Source of the DNA: Oceanobacillus manasiensis | GTDB taxonomy: Bacteria; Bacillota; Bacilli; Bacillales; Amphibacillaceae | Length of the DNA stretch: 64,000 nt | Reading direction: 5' to 3' | NCBI RefSeq assembly: GCF_000724085.1 | Contig: NZ_CCDL010000002.1 | Location: 682,001-746,000 of the forward strand | Shown here: piece after piece, positions 53,371-62,437 of the stretch | Position numbering within the stretch: the stretch's first letter is position 1 | How the letters are laid out: the number at the start of each line of letters is the position of its first letter | The notes under the pieces: model-generated | Told to the model about the DNA's origin: nothing | The model's input: only the letters and a program-made list of their open reading frames with translations | Databases searched by the model: none | Position numbers and translations under genes: made by a program

Positions 53371-55599
53371 TTATTCATCTTCTTGCTCTTCCTCGCCTGA
53401 GTCGTTATCTTCCTCTTGCTCATTATTCGGTGGGAGCAATTCTATACTAAGAGAATCCCCTTTTTTTATTTGCGTGCCAGCTTTTATACTTTGAGTAGTT
53501 ACGAAACCACTACCTGTAGTATCTGTTTCCAGCTCTAATAGGTTAGAAAGTTGAAGCACTTCTCTTAACGACCAGCCCTTAACATTCGGCATTTCCGGAT
53601 TGTCAGTAACAAGGATAACATGATCATTGGCTAAAATAGTTTCTCCTTCTTCCACATTAGCAGCTATTACTTCACCGTTTCCTAAGGCTGTGGTGCGTAT
53701 TCCTTTATCCTCAAAATCTTTAAGTACATCTTTTACTTTTTTACCTATTATGCTAGGGACTTCTATATGCTTTGTTTCTTCAGTGGTTTCGTTATCTGGA
53801 CTAATATTTAAGTAATGCAAGCCATTTTCCATAACGTTTTTAAAGATAAATGATACAGGATCAGCTCCCGTCTCGGTTGGCTCTAGTTCTGGCTGCTTGA
53901 CTGTTACATACATCATTAACTGTGGATCATCAATAGGCGCCATTCCAAGGAAGGAAAAGACATGGTTTTCTTTCCCGCTCATATAAGCTCCCCCACCCGG
54001 TTCATTGTTCGGTATTTGAGCTGTCCCGGTTTTGCCACCAACTGTGTAATCGTCAAGTTTATACATTTTTCCTGTACCATGCTCGCCATTCACGACGGAT
54101 TCAAGTAATTTTAAAACATGGTTTGCTGTATCTTCGGATATTGGCTTGCCTACTACGTTCTTCGACTTTTCTTCAACCGTCTTCCCTGTATCTGGATCGA
54201 CTATTTTTTTAATAACGTATGGCTGTAACATTTCTCCGTTATTCGCAATTGCTGTGGCTGCCTTCAATTGTTGTATTGGGGTCATTGTACTTCCCTGACC
54301 GAAAGAAGAGGTGATTTTCTCTAAAGGCCAGTTATAAAGGATCTCACCCTTCACTTCTCCTGGTAAGTCTATCCCTGTCACTTCATCTAACTGAAAGGCT
54401 TTTAGATATTCCAAAAATGTATCTGACCCAATCTTTTCCCAGGCTAATTTGGCCGCAGCTACGTTAGAAGACCGTTGAAACCCTTCGTCATAAGAAATAG
54501 GTCCCCAGCCTTCTCCTCGATTATGATCACCAATTGATTTTACTTGCTTGTTAGGCCGGTAGCTACCTGATTCAAAGCTTTCCTCTCCATTATAGACACC
54601 TTCTTCAATTGCAGCAGCCCACGTAAACATCTTAACAGTTGAGCCTGGCTCAAAGGGGGTGGATATAACATCGTTATACCAGTTCTCTACATTACTTGGA
54701 TCGTTGGGATTATAACTTGGACGATTACTCATCGCCACAATCTCGCCGGTTTTCGGATTCATTACAACGGCACTCATTCTTTCCGGGTTGTACTTTGAAT
54801 CAACTTGCGTCATCGCATCCTCAAGTAATGTTTGAATTTTTTGGTCAATCGTTAAGTAAATGTCATCTCCATTTTCCGGTGTTGTTACCACTTCACTAGG
54901 ATCTAGTAGCTTTTTATTATATTTATCCCGTTGATAAGTAATTTTACCATCAATACCTTTAAGGATATCGTCCATTACGTTTTCAATTCCGGCAATCCCT
55001 TTAATTTCATGTAACGTGTTGCCATTTTCATCTTTAACTTCAGTATCTCTTGCAAACCCAATAACCTGGGAGGCAAACATACCATTTGGATAATAACGCA
55101 ATGCTTCTTCCTCAAATTTAATTCCTGGAAGTTTCTTCTCTGCTATCTCATCTTTTTTTTGTTGCGACAACTCTTTTCCAGCATTTCCGAATTCTACTTG
55201 AAAACGTTTCTTTTCTATCCCACTTTTTATCGTTTCAAGCAACTCTTCTTCCTTAACATCCAACAATGGTGCTAACTCTTTTGCTGTTTTTTCAGGATCT
55301 ACTACATGCTTTGGCTCTTTTGCTTCACCAGTGTAGGCTTCATCTAGAATTGCGTACATACGAAAGGTGGGCCTGTCATACGCTAATGCCATGCCATTGT
55401 TGTCGAAAATCTTTCCACGCTCGGCAGCCATTGTATAAGAAGATGTACGTTTCTGTTCTGCCCATTCTTCTAATGAAACATCGTTTATCTCACCAGTAGC
55501 CTGGATATAAAGAAATCTACCAGTTAAAAGTAAAAAAACACCGACAAAAATAATGATTAAAATACCAGCCATAAAATGTGTGGTACGGTTTTTCCTCAT
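53371..55599 (-). CDS. pbpB: Septal penicillin-binding protein 2B
   Basis: Essential class B transpeptidase of division. 742 residues. N-terminal membrane helix (about 10-30), dimerisation domain, transpeptidase motifs STVK (near 317), SSN and KTGT (near 521), then two PASTA domains, ending in an acidic tail rich in Glu/Asp. Sits after ftsL (15-base gap) with GGGGAGAAAG upstream. Compared with SpoVD, the two PASTA repeats and place in the operon support PbpB. Confidence 0.95.
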   Translation of the reverse strand: MRKNRTTHFMAGILIIIFVGVFLLLTGRFLYIQATGEINDVSLEEWAEQKRTSSYTMAAERGKIFDNNGMALAYDRPTFRMYAILDEAYTGEAKEPKHVVDPEKTAKELAPLLDVKEEELLETIKSGIEKKRFQVEFGNAGKELSQQKKDEIAEKKLPGIKFEEEALRYYPNGMFASQVIGFARDTEVKDENGNTLHEIKGIAGIENVMDDILKGIDGKITYQRDKYNKKLLDPSEVVTTPENGDDIYLTIDQKIQTLLEDAMTQVDSKYNPERMSAVVMNPKTGEIVAMSNRPSYNPNDPSNVENWYNDVISTPFEPGSTVKMFTWAAAIEEGVYNGEESFESGSYRPNKQVKSIGDHNRGEGWGPISYDEGFQRSSNVAAAKLAWEKIGSDTFLEYLKAFQLDEVTGIDLPGEVKGEILYNWPLEKITSSFGQGSTMTPIQQLKAATAIANNGEMLQPYVIKKIVDPDTGKTVEEKSKNVVGKPISEDTANHVLKLLESVVNGEHGTGKMYKLDDYTVGGKTGTAQIPNNEPGGGAYMSGKENHVFSFLGMAPIDDPQLMMYVTVKQPELEPTETGADPVSFIFKNVMENGLHYLNISPDNETTEETKHIEVPSIIGKKVKDVLKDFEDKGIRTTALGNGEVIAANVEEGETILANDHVILVTDNPEMPNVKGWSLREVLQLSNLLELETDTTGSGFVTTQSIKAGTQIKKGDSLSIELLPPNNEQEEDNDSGEEEQEDE

Positions 55600-55614
55600 A
55601 TCTTTCTCCCCAGA

Positions 55615-55992
55615 TTACTCAGATTCGTTATATGCGGTAGTTTGCTTCACTTGTGCATCCTGTATTTTAAGCCCGTTTTCTTTTGCAATTTTCGTAATAC
55701 GTTCTGGTCTGCTTAATTCTTTCATTTCAAAAGTTAATCCTTCATTCGTCATTTGTTGAGTTTGCACTGTTTGTTCAAGTCGTTGAAGATCTCGGTTTAA
55801 GGTATCTGTAGTTGATGAAAAAGAAACGACAAATATGCCAGTAGCAACTAGCATTGCTCCTACTGCCGAATAAATTATCTTTTCTCCTTTTGTAATCCAA
55901 CCTTGCTTTTGAACTTTTACAGCAACTTTTTGTTGGTCCGGTCTTTCTTGTGTCCTTGGCTGTTGCCATTGACGTGCATGATTTGCGCTCAT
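55615..55992 (-). CDS. ftsL: Cell-division protein FtsL
   Basis: Short bitopic divisome protein with one membrane helix (about 43-62) and a periplasmic-side coiled coil (DTLNRDLQRLEQTVQTQ). 125 residues. Unstable in B. subtilis, so regulation by proteolysis is expected. A GTG four codons upstream overlaps the ribosome site; the ATG at 55992 sharing one base with the rsmH stop (TAATG) is used. Confidence 0.92.
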   Translation of the reverse strand: MSANHARQWQQPRTQERPDQQKVAVKVQKQGWITKGEKIIYSAVGAMLVATGIFVVSFSSTTDTLNRDLQRLEQTVQTQQMTNEGLTFEMKELSRPERITKIAKENGLKIQDAQVKQTTAYNESE

Positions 55993-56969
55993 TATTTCTT
56001 CCACCCTTCCGCATAATTGAATGATTCATCCCAAACTTTTACTTTTTCAATAATTCGCAGTTTCGCTGATCGAGATCTACGATTGGCTTCAAGCTCCTCG
56101 TCTCCAGCGATCACAGGTTTTCGTGTTACAACCTTAAACGGGGCCTCATGAGACTCAGGTATTATAGGCAGGTTTTTGGGTGTTGGTTTAGCAGTACTCC
56201 ATTTCTTAAATGCTTGCTTACATAATCGGTCTTCAAGTGAATGAAAGGTAATTACAACAATTCTTCCGTGCAAACTAGTCATTCTGGCTGCTTGATGCAA
56301 AGCGTTATTAAAGACTTGCAATTCATCGTTTACCGCTATTCGCAACGCTTGGAAGACTCTTTTTGCAGGGTGCCCCCCTTTACGGCGAGTTGCTGCTGGG
56401 ATACCTTCTTTAATAATTTCTACAAGCTCATGTGTTGTTTCGATTGGTTTTTCTTCACGATACCGTTCAATTTTACGAGCAATTTGTTTGGAAAATTTCT
56501 CTTCTCCATATTTAAAAAAGATGGAGACAAGTTCGTGATAGGACCAGTTATTAATGATTTCATATGCGTTTAGCTCATTGCTTTGGTCCATTCTCATATC
56601 CAAAAGCGCATCATGTTGGTAGCTAAATCCTCTTTCTCCTCTGTCCAATTGTGGAGAGGAAACACCTAAATCAAACAAAATGCCATCCACTTCTTTAATT
56701 CCGTGTTCAAGTAGGGCTTCTTCAAGTCCACTGAAATTAGAATGAATGAACAGAATACGATCTTCATATGCTACTAGCCTTTCTTTGGCTGCTTGCAAAG
56801 CGTCCTTATCCTGATCAAATGCAATTAATTTGCCACCCTCTTGGAGCTTTGAAGCAATAACTTCCGAATGGCCACCACCACCGACTGTACAATCTACATA
56901 TGTACCAGTAGCTTTAACTGCCAAACCTTCTATTGTTTCTTGCTTTAATACACTATAATGTTCAAACAT
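55992..56969 (-). CDS. rsmH: 16S rRNA (cytosine-1402-N4)-methyltransferase RsmH (MraW)
   Basis: N4-methylates C1402 in the ribosomal P site. 325 residues. SAM motif [28 protein letters not shown], and the C-terminal [19 protein letters not shown] upstream overlaps AGGTGG; the ATG at 56969 gives MFEHYSVL like the family. Second gene of the mraZ unit, coupled to ftsL. Confidence 0.95.
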   Translation of the reverse strand: MFEHYSVLKQETIEGLAVKATGTYVDCTVGGGGHSEVIASKLQEGGKLIAFDQDKDALQAAKERLVAYEDRILFIHSNFSGLEEALLEHGIKEVDGILFDLGVSSPQLDRGERGFSYQHDALLDMRMDQSNELNAYEIINNWSYHELVSIFFKYGEEKFSKQIARKIERYREEKPIETTHELVEIIKEGIPAATRRKGGHPAKRVFQALRIAVNDELQVFNNALHQAARMTSLHGRIVVITFHSLEDRLCKQAFKKWSTAKPTPKNLPIIPESHEAPFKVVTRKPVIAGDEELEANRRSRSAKLRIIEKVKVWDESFNYAEGWKK

Positions 56970-57013
56970 GTCATCCACCTACTTTTGTTAATTCCTTTTG
57001 CCTTGTGGGCTAT

Positions 57014-57445
57014 TTAAATGTCAAAATCCATTAAATTCTCAGCGATTTCTGCGAAAGATTCTTCAGAGTCATTAAAATAATCCTCCCAGTTTTCGCTAGC
57101 CCAGAACTCAATACGATTAGAGACACCAATTACCACACACTCTTTATCCAGTGCCGCATAACCTCTAAGTGGCTGTGGAAGGTTTATTCTTCCCTGCTTA
57201 TCCACTTCACATTCAACTGCTCCAGAAAAGAAGAACCTCGTAAAAGCTCTGGCATCTTTTTTGGTAAGTGGGAGTTTTTTTAATTTATCTTCTAATAATT
57301 TCCATTCATTCATGGGGTAGGCAAACAGACATTTGTCTAGTCCACGCGTTACAATAAATGTCTCACCAAGCTCATCACGGAACTTGGAAGGAACGATAAT
57401 TCTTCCTTTTGCATCAATGTTATGCTGGAATTCGCCCATGAACAT
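57014..57445 (-). CDS. mraZ: Transcriptional regulator MraZ
   Basis: AbrB-like dimer-fold DNA-binding protein that, in other bacteria, controls the division cluster by binding repeats upstream of itself. 143 residues with two SpoVT/AbrB-like halves: [23 protein letters not shown], with DAKGR loop, and [21 protein letters not shown], with DKQGR loop. Open frame 12 codons upstream; B. subtilis starts at MFMGEY, which decides the ATG at 57445. Confidence 0.95.
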   Translation of the reverse strand: MFMGEFQHNIDAKGRIIVPSKFRDELGETFIVTRGLDKCLFAYPMNEWKLLEDKLKKLPLTKKDARAFTRFFFSGAVECEVDKQGRINLPQPLRGYAALDKECVVIGVSNRIEFWASENWEDYFNDSEESFAEIAENLMDFDI

Positions 57446-57477
57446 ACAGTTCGCCCCACTTTCATATTTACATGTTA

Positions 57478-57501
57478 CCACATCTCCCCACTATTCACCA
57501 C
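57478..57501 (-). promoter_or_regulatory. Putative MraZ-binding repeats
   Basis: Minus strand: GTGG occurs three times with exact 10-base period (57498-57501, 57488-57491, 57478-57481), and once more at 57456-57459, close to the start codon. In other bacteria MraZ binds TGGG-type repeats at 10-base spacing upstream of mraZ. Assignment by pattern only. Confidence 0.55.
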
Positions 57502-57523
57502 TAGTTTCCCCATAATTATTAAT

Positions 57524-57546
57524 TTGAAAACAAATATTGTTTTCAA
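57524..57546. repeat. Perfect 10-bp inverted repeat in the mraZ promoter
   Basis: TTGAAAACAA-ATA-TTGTTTTCAA. Its arm provides the best -35 (TTGAAA, minus strand), so a bound protein would block RNA polymerase. The arms match none of the operators I know well (LexA, CcpA, GlnR, Zur). Confidence 0.55.
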
Positions 57547-57561
57547 GGAGGATATGCGCAC

Positions 57562-57603
57562 AAGAAAAAAGCTGCCACAGCAAGGCTGGGCAACTTTTTT
57601 CTT
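57562..57603 (-). terminator. Terminator after bshC
   Basis: Minus-strand stem AAGAAAAAAGTTGCC / GGCAGCTTTTTTCTT around a 12-base loop, ending with a T-run. It starts 31 bases after the bshC stop. Confidence 0.85.
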
Positions 57604-57633
57604 AAACAGATCATTGGTGGGAGAAGGTGGTGC

Positions 57634-59253
57634 TTATAACCTTACCACATAATGAGGTGTTTTTATGGATAGATTTTCGTTTGTTAAAACTTCGATAAAT
57701 TTAATGCCGTGATTATTCAACCAAAAGATAGGGTTCCAAATTCTTTCTTGGAAACTCCCGTCAGGCTTTAGAGACATCGTAATTAAATCGAATTCTGCTA
57801 TTTCTCTTGCATATTTCTCCTCTACGGCTTTCTTAAGTCTTTTTTCTAAAAAGTGAACTGTGTCCTGTAAGTATTGTAGATTTTTATCAGCCAAATCTCC
57901 CAGGTCAGGTCGCATTTCTTTTGCCATCTCACGCAGTGGTTTGTGTACCTCTGTGATTTTTTGCCTAATCTCTTCGCTTAGACTATCAATAGGCGGGTTT
58001 TGCTTATTATCTAACCATTCCTGTTTCATGACTTCAACACCATTATTCACGGCATTCTCTACATTAATATTATATTTCATTAACGCTTTTTCAACACTCC
58101 GCTCAACAAATGTAAAAGATAATCGAGGCAAAACAGGAGGCATCTTAATTTGCATTGCATCAAACGCTGGCTTTAATACAGACCAATAGCCGATCTCACC
58201 TGGACCACCAATAAAGGCAAGAGTTGGTAATACTAGGTCCTGCATAATTGGACGAGTGACTACATTATTGCTTAGATTGTAAGGTTGTTCCATAGCAATC
58301 TGTCGTAATTCCTGTGTGGTTAATTTAATCTCATTTTGTTTACCAGACCACGTTCCCTCTTTATCTTTAACTAAAAGTATTCTTTCTCCGCCATCATGAT
58401 AGAAAAGATGGCCATCTTCTTTGTCTAGTTCTAGGGAAATAGAATAACCCAAATGGTTTATTTCCTTACTAGTTTTAAAAACTTCTTTACTTATTTCAGG
58501 CTGTACCTTGATAAGTGAGTCAAAGTGCTTACCCTCTAACTCTCTCAAAGCTTTATCAGAAGAGTTAATTAACACAAGTCCTTCATTTGGAAACAACTTA
58601 TAAACAAGACGGGCAAAAAAGTCTACATAGGACTTCGCCAAATCAAGACAGGATAAAATTGTCTTGTGCAAATCCTTAGTATTACTAGTTTCTTCAAGCT
58701 GTTCAAACAATTGGTTCACCCAGCTCTCTGCCCCTTCTTTTTCCAACTCAATATCGGAAACGGATTGCTTGCCTAAAGCTTGCTGAAATAACTTAAACTT
58801 TTTCATTTTTGGCATTTCAGGTACAAAAATATGGTTGATCTCAGCAAAATCATGGTCCTCCCCGGCGATCCAAAAAACAGGGATGACTGGGATATCCAAT
58901 ACTTCTTCTTGTTGCTTTGCAAGTTGAATAATAGAAATAATTTTATTAATCGTATACATAGGACCTGTTAAGATTCCTGCTTGCTGCCCCCCCACAACCA
59001 CTACACTTTCTTTTTGTTTTAGCCTTGCTATATTAGCTATAGAGGATTCTGGAACTCCCCATTTGCTATTCATGTCATTTAATAATTGACTAAGCTTATC
59101 CCTGTCAAATGACCGGTCTTTAAGCTCTGATAAACGTTGTTTAAAATCATCGTACGGGTGGTATTGAAAGAATTGCATAATATTTGGGTCGTTATTACGG
59201 TAATCCTGTAATAATTTATTTTCTTTATGTATTTGAACTGCCTCAACCTGCAT
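57634..59253 (-). CDS. bshC: Putative cysteine ligase BshC (bacillithiol synthesis)
   Basis: Last step of bacillithiol synthesis, adding Cys to GlcN-malate. 539 residues, typical length. Conserved VVVGGQQAGILTGPMYTINKI, PVFWIAGEDHDFAEINHI and FIGGPGEIGYWSVLKPAFDAM. Starts after GGAGCACGGGG. In B. subtilis it is yllA, just upstream of mraZ, as here. Confidence 0.94.
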   Translation of the reverse strand: MQVEAVQIHKENKLLQDYRNNDPNIMQFFQYHPYDDFKQRLSELKDRSFDRDKLSQLLNDMNSKWGVPESSIANIARLKQKESVVVVGGQQAGILTGPMYTINKIISIIQLAKQQEEVLDIPVIPVFWIAGEDHDFAEINHIFVPEMPKMKKFKLFQQALGKQSVSDIELEKEGAESWVNQLFEQLEETSNTKDLHKTILSCLDLAKSYVDFFARLVYKLFPNEGLVLINSSDKALRELEGKHFDSLIKVQPEISKEVFKTSKEINHLGYSISLELDKEDGHLFYHDGGERILLVKDKEGTWSGKQNEIKLTTQELRQIAMEQPYNLSNNVVTRPIMQDLVLPTLAFIGGPGEIGYWSVLKPAFDAMQIKMPPVLPRLSFTFVERSVEKALMKYNINVENAVNNGVEVMKQEWLDNKQNPPIDSLSEEIRQKITEVHKPLREMAKEMRPDLGDLADKNLQYLQDTVHFLEKRLKKAVEEKYAREIAEFDLITMSLKPDGSFQERIWNPIFWLNNHGIKFIEVLTNENLSIKTPHYVVRL

Positions 59254-59342
59254 AGACCCCGTGCTCCTTTTATTTCATAATCTCCAATATGTATTGTACA
59301 TAAATTCAAGCAAAAATTCATGTATTCTGTTTTACAGCTTTT

Positions 59343-59726
59343 TTAGTAGAAAAAAACTCGGTGAATTAACCCATATACAATTAATAGAAGATAAAGAAAA
59401 GAAAACAACAAAAAGCAAATACGACACAAAAGTTTTAATGCTCTCCCTAGTATTACCTCCATATTATATTTCCACTGTAGAAACATAATTATCATCATCA
59501 TTCCGAGTAGAACGATCACTACTACTCCAGTGACGTTCATACCAAACAAGTGTGATATTAATAATACAGTAGCAATTATATATAGTGGGGTACTTATATT
59601 CACCGCTACATGAAAAGCACGTCTTTTTTGTTTGTATAACTTTAACGCACCCAGATAAATCAACCAGGTTGCTAAAAAGGGAGCGATAATAAATATACTG
59701 CTAATATACGTTAATAAATGCGCCAT
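59343..59726 (-). CDS. DUF3397 membrane protein
   Basis: 127 residues with four predicted membrane helices (about 5-27, 37-58, 63-84, 98-122) and basic loops (KLYKQKRRAFHV). Fits DUF3397, a Bacillales family typically next to bshC; function unknown. AGAAGGGGT lies upstream of the ATG. No enzymatic motif. Confidence 0.75.
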   Translation of the reverse strand: MAHLLTYISSIFIIAPFLATWLIYLGALKLYKQKRRAFHVAVNISTPLYIIATVLLISHLFGMNVTGVVVIVLLGMMMIIMFLQWKYNMEVILGRALKLLCRICFLLFSFLYLLLIVYGLIHRVFFY

Positions 59727-60097
59727 AATTTCTAAACCCCTTCTGCTATTATTCTTGTTATTCTAACCTATATGAGAACGATGTGATACCAAAGTGAACT
59801 AAAAATTAATTCATATAGTAGTATTTCTATTCGACATTCACAACCTCATAAACGCTATTCTCCCGGCAATTTAATAAAAAACAAGAAAGAAACTGAAAAG
59901 AGTTATTATTTATTCCTTTCAATTCCCTCAGAATTTTTCTATAATATAAATATATCATAACCTTCACCATCTAATAAAAAGCTCTTTTACCAAAGTTGCT
60001 AAACAGCAAAACCAATATGGTAAACGATTACATTAGTGTAATCACATGAAATGTTGGGTAAGTCTAGAGAGAACATGACAAAAGGGGATGTTTTGGA
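59727..60097. other. Gap between the divergent DUF3397 and GNAT genes
   Basis: 371 bases without a gene. Possible plus-strand promoter TTTCAA (59917-59922), 17 bases, TATAAT (59940-59945) for the GNAT gene. A perfect 7-base inverted repeat GATTACA-TTAG-TGTAATC lies at 60026-60043. A TGTCGAA (Spo0A core, minus strand) is at 59830-59836, about 100 bases upstream of the DUF3397 gene. Confidence 0.4.
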
Positions 60098-60574
60098 ATG
60101 AAACAAACTGTAGAGAATTTATTAATTAATTATAAGACACTTGAAAAATTTAAGTATTTTAAAGAATACGGGAACCAAGAACTTTCTATGCTTGAAGACT
60201 TAGAAAACAAAATGGTGGAAAATTATAATGACTCTCCTTTCTATGGAATTTATATTGGAGATAATCTCGTCGCGAGAATGAGCCTTTATAAAGTATCAAA
60301 GAAATATGACGCTTACTTCGAACCACCACAGGACTATCTAACCCTGTGGAAGTTGGAAGTATTGCCAGATTATCAAGGTAAAGGCTTTGGGAAGGATTTA
60401 GTAGAATTTGCCAAAAGCTACAACCTGCCAATTAAGACGAACCCAAGAATTAATTCACATGGATTTTGGGAAAAAATGGGGTTTCAAAAAGCACAATATG
60501 ATATGGAGCGGGACTTGGGAGAAAACCCGCTCATCTGGATGCCAGAAGGTGTGAAAGAACAAGAATCGAAGTAA
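60098..60574 (+). CDS. ylbP: GNAT-family N-acetyltransferase (YlbP-like)
   Basis: 158 residues. Acetyl-CoA binding motif A LEVLPDYQGKGFGKDLVEFA and a motif B tail HGFWEKMGF. Position next to rsfA matches B. subtilis ylbP. The substrate is unknown. Flanked by a terminator. Confidence 0.88.
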   Translation: MKQTVENLLINYKTLEKFKYFKEYGNQELSMLEDLENKMVENYNDSPFYGIYIGDNLVARMSLYKVSKKYDAYFEPPQDYLTLWKLEVLPDYQGKGFGKDLVEFAKSYNLPIKTNPRINSHGFWEKMGFQKAQYDMERDLGENPLIWMPEGVKEQESK

Positions 60575-60599
60575 ATAGATTTTATTATAACATTTCAAA

Positions 60600-60630
60600 A
60601 AGACATGAATGTGTATACCATTCATGTCTT
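60600..60630. terminator. Terminator after the GNAT gene
   Basis: Twelve-base stem AAGACATGAATG / CATTCATGTCTT followed by CTTTAT. Converges with rsfA, so it may act both ways. Confidence 0.8.
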
Positions 60631-60697
60631 CTTTATGGTTAATATTATAATTGCTTTGTGAATAAGACTGATAGATAGTTCGCTTTTTGAAGACATT

Positions 60698-61180
60698 CTA
60701 GTTAGACGACCCTGTCTTCACCCAATCCCAAAGTTTCCCCATTTCCTTCCAAGCATTATCATACCTTAACAATCGTTGGCGAAGCTGCTCATTTTCCTGC
60801 TGCAGACGTTCCATGAGCTTTTCCTGCTCAACTTTGTTACTTGATACCTCTTCTATATATCCAGTTCTCATCTTCTCTAGTAAAGAAATTGCCGTCTCAA
60901 TTGTATCACGTTCTGTGTTGCTGCCCTCAGAGTGGGCCCAGGATTGTTTTTTATCCCCTTGTTTTCTTTCTTCCTTGGCATATTGAATAGCGTCTTGATA
61001 ATGTTTTCGAATGGTGGCGTTCCATCTAAAACCACATGCGGCCGATGTCCTCGAGAGTTGTTTTGCAACTTCCTTAAAAGCCTCTAACTGTGTTTTCCCT
61101 TCCCTTATATGTCGAAGTACTGTTTCAGCTAAAATAACATCTTCATCCTGCGTCCATGCATCCTGCCTTGTCGCATTCAT
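60698..61180 (-). CDS. rsfA: Prespore-specific regulator RsfA
   Basis: Myb/SANT-like DNA-binding N-terminus (about 5-55, [17 protein letters not shown]...[12 protein letters not shown]) and a C-terminal coiled coil ([21 protein letters not shown]). 160 residues. RsfA in B. subtilis (ylbO) fine-tunes sigma-F genes in the forespore. AAGGAGGGATGG lies before the ATG. About 285 bases upstream hold no gene apart from the rpmF terminator. Confidence 0.88.
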   Translation of the reverse strand: MNATRQDAWTQDEDVILAETVLRHIREGKTQLEAFKEVAKQLSRTSAACGFRWNATIRKHYQDAIQYAKEERKQGDKKQSWAHSEGSNTERDTIETAISLLEKMRTGYIEEVSSNKVEQEKLMERLQQENEQLRQRLLRYDNAWKEMGKLWDWVKTGSSN

Positions 61181-61420
61181 ACCATCCCTCCTTATACGTT
61201 TGCTATCAATGTATGCAAAAAATAGGAGTGATAGAATATGATATTGCCTTTTGAGCCTCTTTTTTTCTTTTTAATCTAGTCCATGTAATCGAATCTTTAT
61301 TTCGTTACACAACAAAACCTGGACTACCCACCACTTTATATCTAGAAATATCTTAATATTTTCTGTATTCTAGCATCCCTATTACACTGGTGTGAGGCTT
61401 AGTGATGAAACTTATGCATA

Positions 61421-61453
61421 AAAAAAACAGGACACATTCTGTGCCCTGTTTTA
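61421..61453 (-). terminator. Terminator after rpmF
   Basis: Minus-strand stem AAAACAGGGCACA / TGTGTCCTGTTTT (one mismatch), loop GAA, then TTTTTTT. Confidence 0.88.
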
Positions 61454-61466
61454 AGCATACTATTTA

Positions 61467-61640
61467 TTAGCTGCTTACTACTTCTTTACCATCATATTGC
61501 CCGCATGCTTTACAAACGTGGTGAGGCTTAGTTAACTCTCCACAATTTGAACATTCTACCATGCCAGGTACGTGTAATTTCTTATGAGTACGACGTTGGT
61601 TTTTAACTTTTTTAGACGTTCTTCTTTTAGGTACTGCCAT
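61467..61640 (-). CDS. rpmF: 50S ribosomal protein L32 (zinc form)
   Basis: 57 residues, too short for a usual ORF cut-off. [20 protein letters not shown] basic N-tail and a zinc ribbon of two pairs CSNC...CKAC. The zinc-containing form has no need for a zinc-free paralogue here. AAGGAGGTGTAAGTC before the ATG. Follows ylbN as usual. Confidence 0.97.
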   Translation of the reverse strand: MAVPKRRTSKKVKNQRRTHKKLHVPGMVECSNCGELTKPHHVCKACGQYDGKEVVSS

Positions 61641-61686
61641 GACTTACACCTCCTTCATAAAAAGAAAACAGTTCAGAACAGTAATC

Positions 61687-62208
61687 TTACTTGTCTTCCT
61701 TTTTATCTTCAAATAATGACTCTAGTTTTTTGAAACGTGGGTCGATCGTCTCTTCTACTGGTTTCTCAGAAACAAGCTCCCATCCTGCACCAGAAGCAGG
61801 TGCGGCATCTTGACCACTTGTATCCTCAGCAAAAACCCGAAAAGGAACCTCTAACAGAATATTCTCCTTTATATAGGGAGTTAAGTCAAGTACCTCCCCG
61901 TCAATTGGATGAATTTCTTCCTCTTCATCATAGTAAGAAGATGTTGTGAACAACTCATCCACTTTGATATCAAAGGGATAATCGACATCCACTAATGTAC
62001 GTGCACATGGCAAAATCATCTTTCCGCTTATTTTAAATGAAACAATAATTTGTTCACCCTGCAAGAAGCATTGGCCCTGAACTCGGACCCGGTCGATTTT
62101 TCTAATATCATTGTTCATCTCTTCCAGTTCGGAAACGTTCACCATTTCATCAAAAGCAAAAGGTTCACTATAAGCACTTTTTCTAATTTGCGCCAATGTT
62201 AATTTCAT
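61687..62208 (-). CDS. ylbN: DUF177 protein YlbN (YceD family)
   Basis: 173 residues. YceD/DUF177 signature with CFLQGEQIIVSFKISGKMILPCARTLVDVDYPF and DGEVLDLTPYIKENILLEVPFRV. The family is thought to work with rRNA or ribosome assembly and is linked to rpmF across bacteria and plastids. AGAGGTGAT before the ATG at 62208 decides the start; the GTG upstream overlaps the site. Confidence 0.92.
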   Translation of the reverse strand: MKLTLAQIRKSAYSEPFAFDEMVNVSELEEMNNDIRKIDRVRVQGQCFLQGEQIIVSFKISGKMILPCARTLVDVDYPFDIKVDELFTTSSYYDEEEEIHPIDGEVLDLTPYIKENILLEVPFRVFAEDTSGQDAAPASGAGWELVSEKPVEETIDPRFKKLESLFEDKKEDK

Positions 62209-62235
62209 TGTAATCACCTCTAGGCAACAAGAGTT

Positions 62236-62264
62236 ATTTTAAAAGAAAAATAGACTTTTGTCAA
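62236..62264 (-). promoter_or_regulatory. Sigma-A promoter of ylbN-rpmF
   Basis: Minus strand TTGACA (62259-62264), 17 bases, TAAAAT (62236-62241), about 28 bases before the ylbN ATG. Confidence 0.85.
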
Positions 62265-62437
62265 CATATTTTCTTTACACAATCCCATGATAACATATCT
62301 TATTCATTACCTATTTTAAATAAAGAATTGCATCATACTATACTTGACATTATTCCCTTTCATAATGGGGGCTAATCGTGCGTAATTCGGCTTTTTTTGA
62401 TACAATAATTACCATCTTATATACAGGGGTTGTTATA

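Noticed and set aside
57545-57652. Plus-strand frame starting MRTRKK after AGGAGG
   Set aside because: The site is only two bases from the ATG, and the first part lies in the bshC terminator; AGGAGG here looks like chance.
61204-61248. Sigma-E-like CATACATT and TCATATT pair upstream of rsfA
   Set aside because: The spacing is 19 bases instead of 13-15, and rsfA should be forespore-specific; no valid sigma-F site was found nearby either.
62344-62366. TTGACA with CATAAT upstream of tmcAL
   Set aside because: The spacer is 11 bases, too short for sigma-A. The tmcAL promoter remains unassigned.
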